Assembly: GCA_964020085.1 (NCBI GenBank)
Contig: OZ026603.1
Span: forward strand, 25,206,681 to 25,270,680
From: Micromussa lordhowensis
Lineage: Eukaryota; Cnidaria; Anthozoa; Scleractinia; Lobophylliidae
Reading direction: 5' to 3'
Length of the DNA stretch: 64,000 nucleotides
Each line of letters opens with the position of its first letter. Within the stretch, counting starts at the first letter, position 1. Shown piece after piece: positions 34,201-39,978 of this stretch. The position numbers and the translations under genes were made by a program. Under the pieces are notes generated by a model. It made no database searches. It saw only the letters and a program-made list of their open reading frames with translations, and had not been told where the DNA came from.

Positions 34201-36309
34201 TTTTCTTTTAATACGTTTTTGAGTGTAACATTGAGACTGTTGATAGAGTTAAGTATGCAAACTTTCAATTGAGCTAATAGGGACCTTAAGATACCAGGAC
34301 GGGAGGAGCTACGACGGCTACCGGAAGTAAATATACTCTACCGGGCATGCGCACGAGAACTCTCGAATCATCTCTCTGCCGTCCTCGTCTCGTCGAGGAC
34401 GTCATTTCGCCTGTTTTGCCGTCGTGTCGAAAACGTGAGTATTTTGCTCTTGTTTTGCCTCGACAAATGTTCCAATCGACCTTATTTTCAGTTATCTTGA
34501 TAAGAATGTTTTTAAGGTTCACATTTTTCACGATTGTAGTGTATAATACTACGCTGAGATAGGGAAAATGTGAATAAAAATATTCCTCGTCTGCTCGTTT
34601 AATTTGTGTTTCAGTCACTGTTCAGTCGCTGTCACGAGTGTGCAAGCTCAAAACGAAATACAAACTCTATGCATTGAGAATACATCAGTGTAAGTACAGT
34701 CGATAAAATGTTGTAAGAATGAATGCCATGAAAGCTTCTATCGGGCAATTAAAATACCGTCACATTTTCAAACTGATGTTTAGTTGTTTTAACTTGATGC
34801 AATGTTTGTTTTATGTTTATAGTCTAAAGCTTGTTGCAATTACAGATGGAAATTTGTGTTCACCACAATCAGGATTTTCCGGCGACAGAATTCTTTAACG
34901 CTCTTGTCCCTGGCAAAAAGCCGTCTAAAGCAGGGCGGTCAGATTGTTCGTTTAATTTCTTCATACGGAAATTCTGGCTACTTTATTAGACTATTTACAG
35001 ATGTTTGCTTCGCTTATAAAGTAAAAGAAATTAAACATCACTGATCACTATCGTTTAAGCTTAATAGGATAAGATTTATACCATCTCTGTCATAGTCTAA
35101 AGGATGTCATTGCTTATGTGAATGGCTTTTACGAAGTTTGAATTATTGACGTCGCCGTCCTTTGCGAAAAGACACATCTTAAGCATTTTGTTTTTGGCGA
35201 CACAACGGGACCCGCGAAAGTTTCCCGCGTCCACTGCCGTTCCCGTCCTAGCCTTCCCGTCCTCGTATCTTAAGGTCCCTATTTTTCCAACGATAGCAGT
35301 TTCATTAGATAAGAAAATGATGAACGTCTCCGTTTGCATCCCGGTTTCAATCTCCACTCTTTCGGGCATTGCGTAATTTTTTCGGGCAAGAACGTCACCG
35401 CCCCCGCCCCCCCCCCCTCCCCCAAGTCCGGAGGTGCCCGTACGCCTATGTTTACATTTCCCCTTATTCGCATCTTTCCGCCAATATTACACCTGCCTGA
35501 CCTCCCCAGGGTAAGATAAGTCTCTACACTTTGGCAAAATACTATGTTTTCGCTCATCTATTTCCTAACAGGAACCGACTTCAAGATCAAGACGGGTCTT
35601 CGTTGAGCCTAGGAAATGCGGCAAGAAAGCTTGGGTTCTCTGATAAAGCAGAACCTCAAGGTGTCGAACTCGAATATCAGAGGCGGGGAATAGACCAGGC
35701 TTCGAGACAGGAGTGTGGATATGCCATGTTGACTCCTCGTACAATAATGGTAACTGAAATAAAGCTTAAAGAAACGAACCTTTGTTACAGAAGGTTAGAG
35801 TTCTGGTTTACAAAACCTCGTTGTCGACGTTAATACCGTTGGTGCCTTTGTCCTAGTCCTTGACTTCTTTTTGTCTGTCTCTTCTATTTCTACTTCTTCT
35901 CCTTCTCCTCCTGCTCCTCCTGCTCTTCATCCCTTCATTCTTCTCAACTTCTTAATCCTTATCATTCACTATCCCAAGTTTCTGTCCCCTTCTTCTTCCT
36001 TCTCATCTCAGTCTCCTCCTCCTCTTCGTTTTTAAGCTCTCCAGTCCGGTTTTTCAGTCCATTCTGGTGTTGTACACGCTTGCATTTCAGCTTTCTAGTA
36101 GTATAGATAATATGCATCACTGCGACTTTGGATCTCGATTTTGATCGCTTGCGTCTGACAGACACAGGGACTGGCGTACTGAGGGACCGACAGACTGACA
36201 TCATTTTTTGTGTTTTGTGTAGGTGCCAGGGGATAGTTCATACGCATCGCTTGTGAAATCTAAACCAGAAGACTGTACCAATGAATCTTTTGTGACCGCT
36301 TCTCCTTAG
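13200..36309 (+). CDS. Lectin-receptor copy B (C-type lectin membrane receptor), gene span
   Basis: A type I membrane receptor gene assembled from exons with compatible splice sites: signal peptide 13200-13278, C-type lectin domain 14353-14784, decayed second lectin exon about 28022-28405, Ser/Thr stalk 28769-28853, micro-exon 28911-28928, transmembrane 32607-32762, and tail exons 33245-33269, 35572-35749 and 36223-36309. Most junctions are phase 1, as usual for extracellular modules. Large introns hold a MITE, Harbinger relics, a BEL/Pao element and several other repeats. The stalk exon starts in phase 0, which does not match the lectin exon, and the last exon has a premature TAG, so copy B may be decaying. 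Expression is unknown. Confidence 0.6.
14353..14784 (+). CDS. Copy B exon 2: C-type lectin domain
   Basis: This 432-nt exon (phase 1 at both ends) encodes one C-type lectin fold: WEESNQHC near the start, LVSIESKKEW, YFIGL, WRWISD, the EPS tripeptide in the place of the carbohydrate-binding EPN/QPD motif, GNCAVM, and KWQKAHICE closing the domain. Serine in EPS and the KYNDL in place of the WND motif suggest a weakened or altered calcium/sugar site. The domain would sit outside the cell. The paralogous exon of copy C is the same length. Confidence 0.85.
14785..16723. other. Copy B intron, duplicated with copy C
   Basis: No exon is seen. Parts align with the start of the copy C intron up to the window end (for example 15830-16010 with 63730-63900). 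An internal inverted pair (AATTTTAATATATCGGAAAT near 15288 and its partner near 15160) indicates a small foldback around 15160-15310. Confidence 0.5.
16724..17180. mobile_element. Harbinger-type MITE built of CGGAGT hexamers
   Basis: Terminal inverted repeats AGGCTGGTTTTCACTAGCGA and its complement end the element, flanked by TTA on both sides (16721-16723 and 17181-17183), the target duplication typical of PIF/Harbinger elements. The arms and interior consist of iterated CGGAGT/GTAAGC-like hexamers in both orientations. It has no transposase, so it would have to be mobilised in trans. Confidence 0.8.
17500..17676 (+). repeat. Dispersed repeat joined to transposase relic
   Basis: Same family as the repeat at 10958-11225 on the other strand. 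It ends at about 17676, where Harbinger transposase coding sequence begins, so its presence explains the loss of the transposase N-terminal part. Confidence 0.5.
17676..17961 (+). pseudogene. Harbinger transposase, C-terminal fragment
   Basis: The frame encodes LLADRGYPDRGSLLTPI and then FNRALANRRVKIEHVFKEVK with the RH-P-W tail, which match the last catalytic portion of DDE_Tnp_4 (PIF/Harbinger, IS5-like) transposases including the final Glu. The N-terminal two thirds are missing, replaced by a dispersed repeat. It ends in TGA at 17959. The facing minus-strand gene (18244-25792) may be its accessory partner, as autonomous Harbingers normally carry two genes. Confidence 0.65.
18244..18495 (-). 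pseudogene. 3' part of a gene split by the BEL/Pao insertion
   Basis: This encodes a highly charged, lysine-rich C-terminus (KKKKKRKMDLAKEAQEAHKK and a helical end). Its reading frame reaches the left BEL target duplication (18496-18500) and the other half begins after the right duplication (25318). Removing the insertion conceptually leaves one continuous frame. Function is not recognised; it may be the accessory protein of the Harbinger relic next to it. Confidence 0.55.
18501..18804 (-). repeat. BEL/Pao 3' LTR
   Basis: Matches 25013-25317 almost base for base. Its outer end on the internal side has GATA where the other LTR has GACA, so the terminal dinucleotide is mutated. Confidence 0.9.
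18860..22408 (-). CDS. BEL/Pao pol: RT, RNase H, integrase
   Basis: The minus-strand frame runs 37 codons upstream of its first ATG (22294) to a single TAA at 22409-22411 that separates it from gag-protease in the same frame. From the ATG it encodes 1144 residues: reverse transcriptase (LAADIQSMFLQ near residue 200, catalytic FYVDDLL near 280), RNase H (QFSDASDEGYG, FWTDSQTTL) and a DDE integrase (DFFGPL, SDRGTNF, GVWERLV) ending in the DUF5641-type tail. It copies element RNA into DNA and integrates it. In BEL/Pao elements gag and pol normally form one polyprotein, so the TAA is a disabling nonsense change or is read through. Confidence 0.9.
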   Translation of the reverse strand, partial: EVTILIGANIPEAQIHEEVRVGAAGEPYAVRTLLGWAIMGPLNGNIQRSQVDKVNFLKYGNETLDQQMNQCLGLENIDSISSSRIGMSVQDREALGKLNSSVRLVDGHYEVGMLWKHENPWLPNNRMTAVARLRSLRRRLSADEQLCCKYRNFMDDLLTKGYARKLTEDEAAARSPRTWYLPHHGVFHPHKPGKIRVVFDAAALHDGVSLNSQLNRGPDLTNSLVGVLLRFRQERIVLAADIQSMFLQVKVPAEDADALRFLWWEDADFRKPPGEYQMVSHIFGAKDSPSCANYCLKRTADDNKKIFSKEAVRSVQEDFYVDDLLKAVETPAKAISLAHELMALLEKGGFRLTKWASNSREVLASIPEDKRARPTVNLDLDELPIERALGVLWNVEKDVFQFEVFKPDKPATKRGILSAISSLYDPMGFVCPVVLEAKKIMQRLWKSQLGWDDPVPECELAHWGRWKSELCALTQVQIPRCHFQPRGEGKEISLHQFSDASDEGYGMCSYLRFLYEDGSIQCSFLIGKSKAMPVRPISIPRLELQAATLSARVYQVCREELTYKIDRVVFWTDSQTTLQYIKNESKRFHTYVSNRIAEIREMTSPDQWRHCPGKMNPADDASRGLKPQKLIDQRRWWKGPEYLWESEENWPEAEIGEVSQNDPEVRDEVQAHSIMIENPDPGLDSEAPCGNDRPVYKMMTRYSSWLKLQRSVAWLVRFCQWLRNRKASSCTEALTTEELREATLVVMRLVQAQNFAEELRDLKANKQVKSSSRLAKLKPVLADAVLRVGGRLEEAVVLSYDEKHPIILPKKHHVSRLIVRFCHESLAHAGREQTLAQTRKMFWILGGRGLAKNIIRNCFKCRRLNERPMKQVMAPLPKERLQPYKPPFTFSGVDFFGPLMVKWGRGSAKRWGCLLTCLTTRAVFLEIVPTLETDDFIMALRQFVSRRGPPEEIRSDRGTNFVRAERELQDAIRGWNNTKIYQELQQKGVKWTFHPPTAAHMSGVWERLVQSAKKHLKAIVGDRLLSEFALRTLFTEVEFIINNRPIVAASDDPADLEALTPNHFLLQRKVTGLPPGVFVKEDHLGRKQWRKVQYLTDVFWKRWISEYLPSLTEREKWLKDQRNVRVGDLVLIFEENLPRNKWNLGRVTEVFVGRDSRVRSAKVKTSSTELHRPIVKLCLLDG
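22409..24955 (-). CDS. BEL/Pao gag and aspartic protease
   Basis: The 848-residue minus-strand ORF has a charged coiled-coil N-terminus with a KSRRSSRSSKSRE patch, a DUF1759-like gag region (IKFSGDPCEFFKFKSRFHQM), CCHC-type zinc knuckles (LCLNCLKKGHFVSQCF) and a DUF1758-like protease with WALLDTGSEESF. It would form the particle and process the polyprotein. It stops at TAA 22409-22411 where related elements continue in frame into pol. Confidence 0.9.
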   Translation of the reverse strand: MESNSLVEGDDVREQGVPQERITVWKRSKAGHLGEMTKIFGRLDEVLKDYRFTSEVTELSRRLKDQWARYCFVYNEIMSHLPEDSERANERDRFNSQTRAYERYSFLIEQFLTRAELQNGGTESRALSAQDHPGISEERVSFPRDAQSSVLTGSRKSRRSSRSSKSRENAAVESVLAEAKLTQLKRAKERKLKQQLLLLENEIADAEDEADLARIRTRCYEHLDSDKGSEGSEEMPIIDEPYTKPVALENLVQHPVPRLKEKLELFIPESCLKEAQPRTIVPDPTILDEVPGSTLNPRVPPFPQPNSECGATSKVINTDSTSVLESVVANMNLIATGATLPPLEVIKFSGDPCEFFKFKSRFHQMVESQNLSDAQKMSHLLQFLERNARKAVAGFEGTPGGVEKAMRLLELRFGQPHMIAKACVDALIEGPNISNSDREGLREFADSSRTLYATLKEMNALSEMNLSNLGRMSSKLPTAHQARWRDEVQRIRERGMLPSFKDLVEFIEKRADAVNDPIFGRIGETSRATNVSGKRNSKVPPPSRSDGRVTTLATQLSLPDRNGPRGTGHPAKCMNCEASHKLANCNKFKNMTVRQRRIFVRGRGLCLNCLKKGHFVSQCFAKSKCNLCPLKHHLLLHNAALNCVDSPCQSQDQVKVTANTMVGDGSTSSSGQNEDCVRVSANLMTADCGISTAFTCDQTISEVPTISAVHFAKSASYKACSPTAFTSCKVALQVVPVRVEGEDGSSVNTWALLDTGSEESFITKPTADTLKLRVKSFESLVVCTLTGESTVRVGRVDLAVLPMEGPEGHRIQIKDAKVVEQLNVNVSRPQDLSKWEHLKDIPLPEIGG
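25013..25317 (-). repeat. BEL/Pao 5' LTR
   Basis: Upstream LTR of the minus-strand element, starting TGTCGTGTC and ending TTTACA when read on the minus strand. It should hold the promoter and polyadenylation signals, but none can be fixed by eye. Confidence 0.9.
25323..25792 (-). pseudogene. 5' part of the gene split by the BEL/Pao insertion
   Basis: A likely first exon starts at ATG 25792 and ends at a GTAAAG donor near 25757. Downstream, an open frame encodes a helical domain (KKRFIVECYNLCHGKEWKEV and MYLEQSTERLTQRMKNIIK) and a Ser/Thr/Pro linker, then hits the BEL duplication at 25322. The other half is 18244-18495. The family is not recognised. Position facing a Harbinger transposase suggests a transposon accessory protein; a host gene is the alternative. 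Confidence 0.5.
25793..26340. repeat. Imperfect foldback repeat region
   Basis: Between about 26025 and 26290 the sequence is an imperfect inverted repeat (TTTCCATTCAATAAAAAATTC against GAATTTTTCATCGAATGGAAA, with ATGGGGAC/GTCCCCAT further in). No gene is supported. Confidence 0.5.
26358..27320. mobile_element. Penelope-like repeat cluster, direct plus inverted copies
   Basis: A unit beginning AAGAATAAAAAGTAGCGATA is present directly at about 26361-26612 and 26779-27003, and inverted from about 27011 to 27318. Each carries a hammerhead-like core (see 27222-27254). Between the units a minus-strand open stretch (about 26614-26780) encodes IRSLKRDNELDLFRRLEKL and FLRLCQNFGLP, similar to N-terminal parts of Penelope-like polyproteins. 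Partial head-to-tail pseudo-LTRs with an inverted piece are characteristic of Penelope-like elements. Assignment is inferred. Confidence 0.5.
27222..27254 (+). ncRNA. Degenerate hammerhead-ribozyme-like fold
   Basis: TTGATAAT, a six-pair hairpin (GGTGAC with GTCGCC, loop ATGTC), then GAAACGTC. The 3' core GAAAC is intact but the 5' core differs from CTGANGA at two positions. Two further copies lie on the opposite strand near 26388-26420 and 26806-26838. Confidence 0.4.
27572..27726. repeat. Foldback MITE, about 155 bp
   Basis: Starts TTAACGCACTCA and ends TGAGTGCGTTAA. The arms pair for most of their length (for example GAGTTCACTAACAATGAAC with GTTCATTGTTAGTGAAC), leaving a short centre. Confidence 0.85.
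28022..28405 (+). pseudogene. Copy B second C-type lectin exon, decayed
   Basis: An acceptor (T-run then TAG) precedes a stretch whose later part encodes EWYIGLYKNL, NWTWINRKAL and GWICEE, the WIGL, WxW and C-terminal cysteine landmarks of a C-type lectin domain. The N-terminal part is out of frame with stops, the EPN region is unrecognisable, and no donor follows the TGA at about 28403. Probably skipped or dead. Confidence 0.6.
28769..28853 (+). CDS. Copy B Ser/Thr stalk exon
   Basis: Encodes ESTTSPMTIASTTERTASPT, a mucin-like stalk rich in potential O-glycosylation sites, ending in phase 1 at GTAATG. The acceptor (TTACAG) gives phase 0, which does not fit the lectin exon, so the splice partner is uncertain. 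Confidence 0.45.
28911..28928 (+). CDS. Copy B possible micro-exon
   Basis: Eighteen bases between CCTGCAG and GTAAGT, phase 1 at both ends, coding for LPCTR. Strong splice sites are the only evidence. Confidence 0.35.
29378..30020. mobile_element. TTAAGG-ended MITE nested in 29071-31163
   Basis: Starts TTAAGGTGATTCCCGAG and ends CCCGGGAATCACCTTAA. It contains GC-rich GCGCGCAC runs and CGGTGACCCCC phrases shared with the MITE at 31894-32558. Confidence 0.7.
30083..30732 (-). mobile_element. 5'-truncated LINE fragment, RT C-terminus
   Basis: The minus-strand frame 30336-30626 encodes CASPFCECGLDSESVKHFFL and CPRYAAQR, the cysteine/histidine-rich C-terminus of LINE reverse transcriptases. The insertion is bracketed by ACAGAATTTTTT at about 30071 and 30733, a likely target duplication, with its 3' end on the left. 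Only the last several hundred bases of the LINE were inserted. Confidence 0.7.
31175..31570 (-). mobile_element. Second LINE RT C-terminal fragment
   Basis: Minus-strand frame 31310-31561 encodes YQQALDQANLTSLANRRIYL, resembling the region after the RT domain of LINEs. It is truncated at its 5' end beside a perfect hairpin (31520-31568). Confidence 0.5.
31520..31568. repeat. Perfect 21-bp hairpin
   Basis: Arms AAAGTAATTGGGCTCAGAAG(A) and the exact complement surround the loop AATGATG. It lies at the truncated 5' end of a LINE fragment and may be an inverted duplication formed during insertion. Confidence 0.85.
31894..32558. mobile_element. TTAAGG-ended MITE
   Basis: Ends are TTAAGGACGTTCGCGCC and GGCGCGAACGTCCTTAA. 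An internal phrase (AAACTTCCCACG...GGGGGTCACCGA) occurs twice, at about 31913-32010 and 32298-32393, so the element grew by internal duplication. It lies in the copy B intron just before the transmembrane exon. Confidence 0.7.
32607..32762 (+). CDS. Copy B transmembrane exon
   Basis: Phase 1 exon (acceptor ATTAG, donor GTAATT) encoding a short extracellular spacer, then VVVILASLVGVLSAALLIFG as a single membrane helix, and SWRTKQRK as a basic stop-transfer segment. It anchors the receptor with the tail inside the cell. Confidence 0.8.
33245..33269 (+). CDS. Copy B short tail exon
   Basis: A 25-nt exon between CTAG and GTAGGT coding TRKAAST. Its phase (1 in, 2 out) fits both the transmembrane exon and the following tail exon, which supports it. 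Confidence 0.65.
33673..35450. mobile_element. hAT-like non-autonomous DNA element
   Basis: Begins CATAGGCGTACG and ends CGTACGCCTATG, flanked by the 8-bp duplication TTTACATT (33665-33672 and 35451-35458), the size used by hAT transposons. It contains G/C homopolymer tracts near each end (about 33692 and 35400) and a nested element at 34280-35279. No transposase. Confidence 0.8.
34280..35279. mobile_element. Mariner-like MITE nested in the hAT-like element
   Basis: Inverted ends GGGACCTTAAGATACCAGGA and TCCTCGTATCTTAAGGTCCC, each next to TA, fit a Tc1/mariner-type insertion. Short open frames inside show no transposase motifs. Confidence 0.6.
35572..35749 (+). CDS. Copy B tail exon with tyrosine motifs
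   Basis: A 178-nt exon (phase 2 in, 0 out) with ELEYQRRGIDQ and GYAMLTPRT. It is collinear with copy A exon 165-342 and highly similar, with conserved tyrosines, which suggests selection on the tail. Confidence 0.8.
35750..36222. other. Copy B last intron with pyrimidine-rich tract
   Basis: A CTT/CTCC-rich low-complexity tract occupies about 35877-36030. No gene. The matching intron of copy A is much shorter (343-469). Confidence 0.6.
36223..36309 (+). CDS. Copy B last tail exon, prematurely stopped
   Basis: Starts after TGTGTAG with VPGDSSYASLV (ITIM-like SSYASL) and ends at TAG 36307-36309. In copy A the same frame continues for 26 more codons and contains PPYVNV. In copy B the former reading continues to TAA at 36382-36384, still with TYVNV, so the stop is a recent nonsense change that removes the Grb2-type motif. 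Confidence 0.7.
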   Translation: MPGDSSYASLVKSKPEDCTNESFVTASP

Positions 36310-36384
36310 TTACAACAAGATGCAGATCCTCATGATCAGCTGCCTACATACGTCAATGTCAATCAAAATATAGAAAACCAATAA

Positions 36385-38037
36385 CTAAATCGACGTAGAG
36401 AGGAAGTAGCGACAATGTTGGTTGATTTAAATTTTTAAATTGTTTGTCCCTCTTCAGAGTACCTGGTTTTTAACTCTCTTATTTCCCTCTCTATTTGCTC
36501 ATATGATCATACTAAATATCAGAGGCATCAGTAACTTTCAAAAACGAACAACAATTTTCTCATTGACTGCTAATGAATGTAATTGATGGCATCATTATAT
36601 ACTCATTATATACTCAAAAGTCAATTTGAGCTGTTCTCGAGAAACTGACTAAACAAACAAGTGAGTGACTGTCAGTGTTGTCTCCACAAATGATGAGAAG
36701 GAAATCTCGAAATGTAAACATTTTGAGAAATATCTGTTAACCTGAAACTGTTTTCAAAAAAGCGTTGCTATGAATTATATTGCTTTGCTAACATTTTAGG
36801 GTTAGAATACAAATATTGTGCGATTTTTATAACATGGCAAAATAGTTTTAGGAGTTTATGTCATGGAATTGCAGAATACCAGAGAACAAGCGGAGTACAT
36901 AATTGAAATTACAGTGGAACCACTTTTAAGCAGCCATCCTCTGGGAAATGGGTGGTGGGCGTAGTAGAATCGTGAATTCAATCAAATACCAACATGCTTT
37001 AATTAAGGGAACATGGAACTACGTGGAGACAATATAATAAACATGTCTTATAATTTTAGCGATGGTTACTTCCTTTACATACTTCTCTTTTCTGTCGTTG
37101 CCTCAAACGCATTTCACCAATAAAGAAGGAACACTGCCTTAACTCGAAGGTTTAATATTATACAACCTGACTCAATGGCGAGCCCATGGAACAGACGGTG
37201 ACAGACGCGCGTGCGCAGCGCCAACAACCGCTGGACACAGTGTAAATAACATAGTGGCGTTTCGCATAAGGTAACTTACGTACTGACACAAATTCAGAGC
37301 CCAACGTGACGAAAACAGCAAAACGCTAATGTGTTAGAAGGGCAAACCATGCTCTTTGTTAGATGATATTACAAGTGTTCGAACAGACGACTTTCCCTGA
37401 ATTAAAGCAAACGATGCGAGTCCATGCAAACGAGCGATCTCGTGACCTCAATGGAGAATGAGAACGGAGCAGGGAAGTCTTATTTTAAAGTATTGCCAGT
37501 TAATTTCCAGTGCAACTGTAGCGCGATATCTGCCCGCAAGGAGAAAGCCGCAACACGTGCTGTGGGCTATCACGCAAGACTGTGGGCTATCACTTATGGT
37601 GACCGAATGGCAAGAAAGAGACAAGTCTCTTGTTTTTTACTTTCGTCACTTCATGTCTCGTTTTCCGTACGGATAGGATTTCAACAGACGCGTAGCACGA
37701 TGCATCTATACAGTTTGATCACGCAGTACCATTGAATCAAGAACAGATCGATTCACGCTACAATTGTCCCATAAATCTAACTGGAAGTACAGTCAAATAT
37801 AGGACGCATCTGCTCTCTGTGGGTAAGAATTTAAAAAAAACAAACAAAAACAAACCTGTCCAGCATCTAAAACTCTCCATGAATAGTGAACATGACCAGT
37901 GAAACGGGTCCTTTGGTGAGTGAATTGAGTGATTTCCAGCGGAAAATAATTTGAATCCGTAGTCGCTTGCTCTAAGCACTGATATGAGCCCGCGTTCGGT
38001 ACGCTGAAGTGATGAAACAGTTCATTCTATCGTCGAA
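36385..38037. other. Intergenic, 3' flank of copy B
   Basis: The left part aligns with the copy A 3' flank. No gene is supported; the small frames at 37424 and 37458 have no features. It ends at the Polinton target duplication. Confidence 0.5.
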
Positions 38038-38043
38038 AAGATA

Positions 38044-38400
38044 AGCAGTATAGTAATTGGGGAAGCTAGCACAACCACACTAAAATTAGTGTAATATTGT
38101 AAGATGTGTAGGAATTAGGGAAGCTAGCACAACCACACTAATTTTAGTGTAATAGTGTAAGATGCGTGGTTAGTGTAAAAAATTACGCCGATTTTCAGTG
38201 TACACTAAAATGCGTGACCCGTCTAAGATGCGTGGTTAGTGTAAATTTGAAAATTAGCGTACACTGAAATTTTATTATATATTTGTATCTAAATATTTTT
38301 TTTAGTGTAAGATGCGTGGTTAGTGTACACTGATTTTTAGTGTACACTAAAAATGCGTGGTCTGTGTACACTGTAAATGTCCATATACACTAAAGCAGCG
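38044..38400 (+). repeat. Polinton left terminal inverted repeat
   Basis: The outer about 217 bp (38044-38260) match the right end. The terminal motif GGGAAGCTAGCACAACCACA occurs twice, at about 38061 and 38116. Inside are iterated modules TTAGTGTACACTAA and AAGATGCGTGGTTAGTGTA to about 38400. Confidence 0.9.
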
Positions 38401-38415
38401 TACTAGCGTGACTGA

Positions 38416-38895
38416 CTATTTAGTTTCATCATACATCTTTAAATATTTATCAATAATCGGGCTATTATCAATCACAAAATTGTCAACGCTTGTCATTTGA
38501 TTAATTAAACTCTCTCGGTTAAGATCACCAGAGCGCATCGCCTCTCGAATCATTATTAACAAATGTTGGTAACTTTGGTAGGCATAGATGCAATTTTGAA
38601 TTTTTAAGTCTAAACCTTTGTGTTCCATGTATCCTTTAATTAATAATGACACGGTACTAATCGCTATTAGACTAATACCTCCTGTAGCAATAGCGCTAGC
38701 AATTCCACCTGAAGCGGTGAGGACAGAGAGTGAATTACCAATGAATTTGAGCAATTTGTATCTTTTGTAAGCCCTTTTATAAGCCCAACATTTCCTATGA
38801 TAGCCTAGATAATAAGATTTTAGTTCGTCTACTTCATCAGCTGATAATTTGTCTGAAATATGATTCCAATCGAAAATATTCTTTTTAGCTACCAT
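38416..38895 (-). CDS. Polinton small protein with hydrophobic segment
   Basis: 159 residues, not recognised. A basic helical stretch (HRKCWAYKRAYKRYKLLKF) precedes a Gly/Ala-rich hydrophobic segment (ASGGIASAIATGGISLIAIS) followed by VSLLIKGY, which could be one or two membrane helices. The C-terminal half is helical. ATG 38895 has the shared AATATAATG start signal. It is the outermost gene on the left and may act on membranes, but this is inference from composition. Confidence 0.7.
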   Translation of the reverse strand: MVAKKNIFDWNHISDKLSADEVDELKSYYLGYHRKCWAYKRAYKRYKLLKFIGNSLSVLTASGGIASAIATGGISLIAISTVSLLIKGYMEHKGLDLKIQNCIYAYQSYQHLLIMIREAMRSGDLNRESLINQMTSVDNFVIDNSPIIDKYLKMYDETK

Positions 38896-39210
38896 TATAT
38901 TATTTTATTATATTTTTATCCAACCATATACATATCATCCACCCATGCGCATCAGGCAAACCTGAGTTGTGTAGTTAACGTAAGATTCGTGAGTTGTATT
39001 GTCTAGATGAAACGCGTTTCCGGGAATCCCCTGTATACATATGTCATCAATTATTTTAATCAACCGTAGCTTTTATTGTCTGGATGAAACGCGTTTCCGG
39101 GAATCCCCTGTAGACATATGTCATCAATTATTTTAATCAACCGTAGATTTTATTGTCTGGATGAAACGCGTTTCCTAAACTCATTTGCATATTATCTAGA
39201 CAGCTTGCAA
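38896..39210. repeat. 77-bp tandem repeat between Polinton genes
   Basis: A unit starting TATTGTCTGGATGAAACGCG recurs at 38997, 39074 and 39151 (2.3 copies, period 77) and includes the short palindrome-like CGGGAATCCCC. It separates the 159-residue gene and the short fibre gene; a transcription terminator or structural role is possible. Confidence 0.85.
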
Positions 39211-39957
39211 TTACATATCAATTTCGATCAATAAGTTTACCATCGCGTGTGTTACGGATGAATTCGATGTTTTGCTTCGAAAATTGATTCTGTCGCCAGC
39301 TTTTATTGTAATCGGATTACTGAAAATAGTGTGATTTGACCATTCATTGGTAGGTTTGGCAATTTTTACATCTTTATCAACACCATTCTGAACTAACCCG
39401 ACTATCACTTCAGATGCTTGCTGATTGCCAGCGCAAGCACAAATGCTGCCATGAACTATTTTACCGTCTACAGGACTAGGCCAACCATATTGCTTATTTT
39501 TTTCACTTCCATTACCGAAACTGTATTGGAGACTATTTTTAATCAGAGGTCCATTTTCTTCTGCATAGACGGTGATGTATTGCTTTGTTTTATTATCTAC
39601 TTGCGTCTTAGTTGCTAAATCATTGTAATCGACTTTGTCTTTTAATGCATCATTGAATTCGATTGCTAAGGTTCCTAAATCAGTAATTAAAGCGTAATCC
39701 TTTAAAGCCGATGAGTTAGCCTTTTTAGCTAGTTCATTATTAACGTATGTAGTTCCCGCTTTTGTCTTTAATAAATCAGCGACGAATTTTTTAGTGGTTG
39801 CGTCATGGTCATCCATTGGAGCAGAAAGGTTAGTTAATCTCTTGTTTTGTAAATGAAAATGGTTGTCTGGAGTTGATTTGAAGCCTATTCCTATTTTAAC
39901 CTTTTCTCCTTTTCCTGTTCTTGATGGTTTTTCAAGTAGCCCATTACTATGTCCCAT
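39211..39957 (-). CDS. Polinton short fibre-like protein
   Basis: 248 residues. The N-terminus MGHSNGLLEKPSRTGKGEKV is paralogous to the start of the long fibre gene. It is followed by a fibre repeat (KRLTNLSAPMDDHDATTKKF), a helical Asp/Lys-rich shaft, and a C-terminal domain of about 95 residues (YGWPSPVDGKIVHGSI to the end) with alternating hydrophobics, probably a beta-sandwich knob. Fibre shafts of this type are known from phages and large DNA viruses. It has the TATATATG start signal and lies 21 bp from the long fibre gene. Likely role: receptor attachment on the virion vertex (inferred). Confidence 0.75.
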   Translation of the reverse strand: MGHSNGLLEKPSRTGKGEKVKIGIGFKSTPDNHFHLQNKRLTNLSAPMDDHDATTKKFVADLLKTKAGTTYVNNELAKKANSSALKDYALITDLGTLAIEFNDALKDKVDYNDLATKTQVDNKTKQYITVYAEENGPLIKNSLQYSFGNGSEKNKQYGWPSPVDGKIVHGSICACAGNQQASEVIVGLVQNGVDKDVKIAKPTNEWSNHTIFSNPITIKAGDRINFRSKTSNSSVTHAMVNLLIEIDM

Positions 39958-39978
39958 ATATATTTATTCATATTTTTT

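Noticed and set aside
38997..39174. CRISPR-like repeat
   Set aside because: 77-bp head-to-tail units without unique spacers, inside a eukaryotic mobile element.
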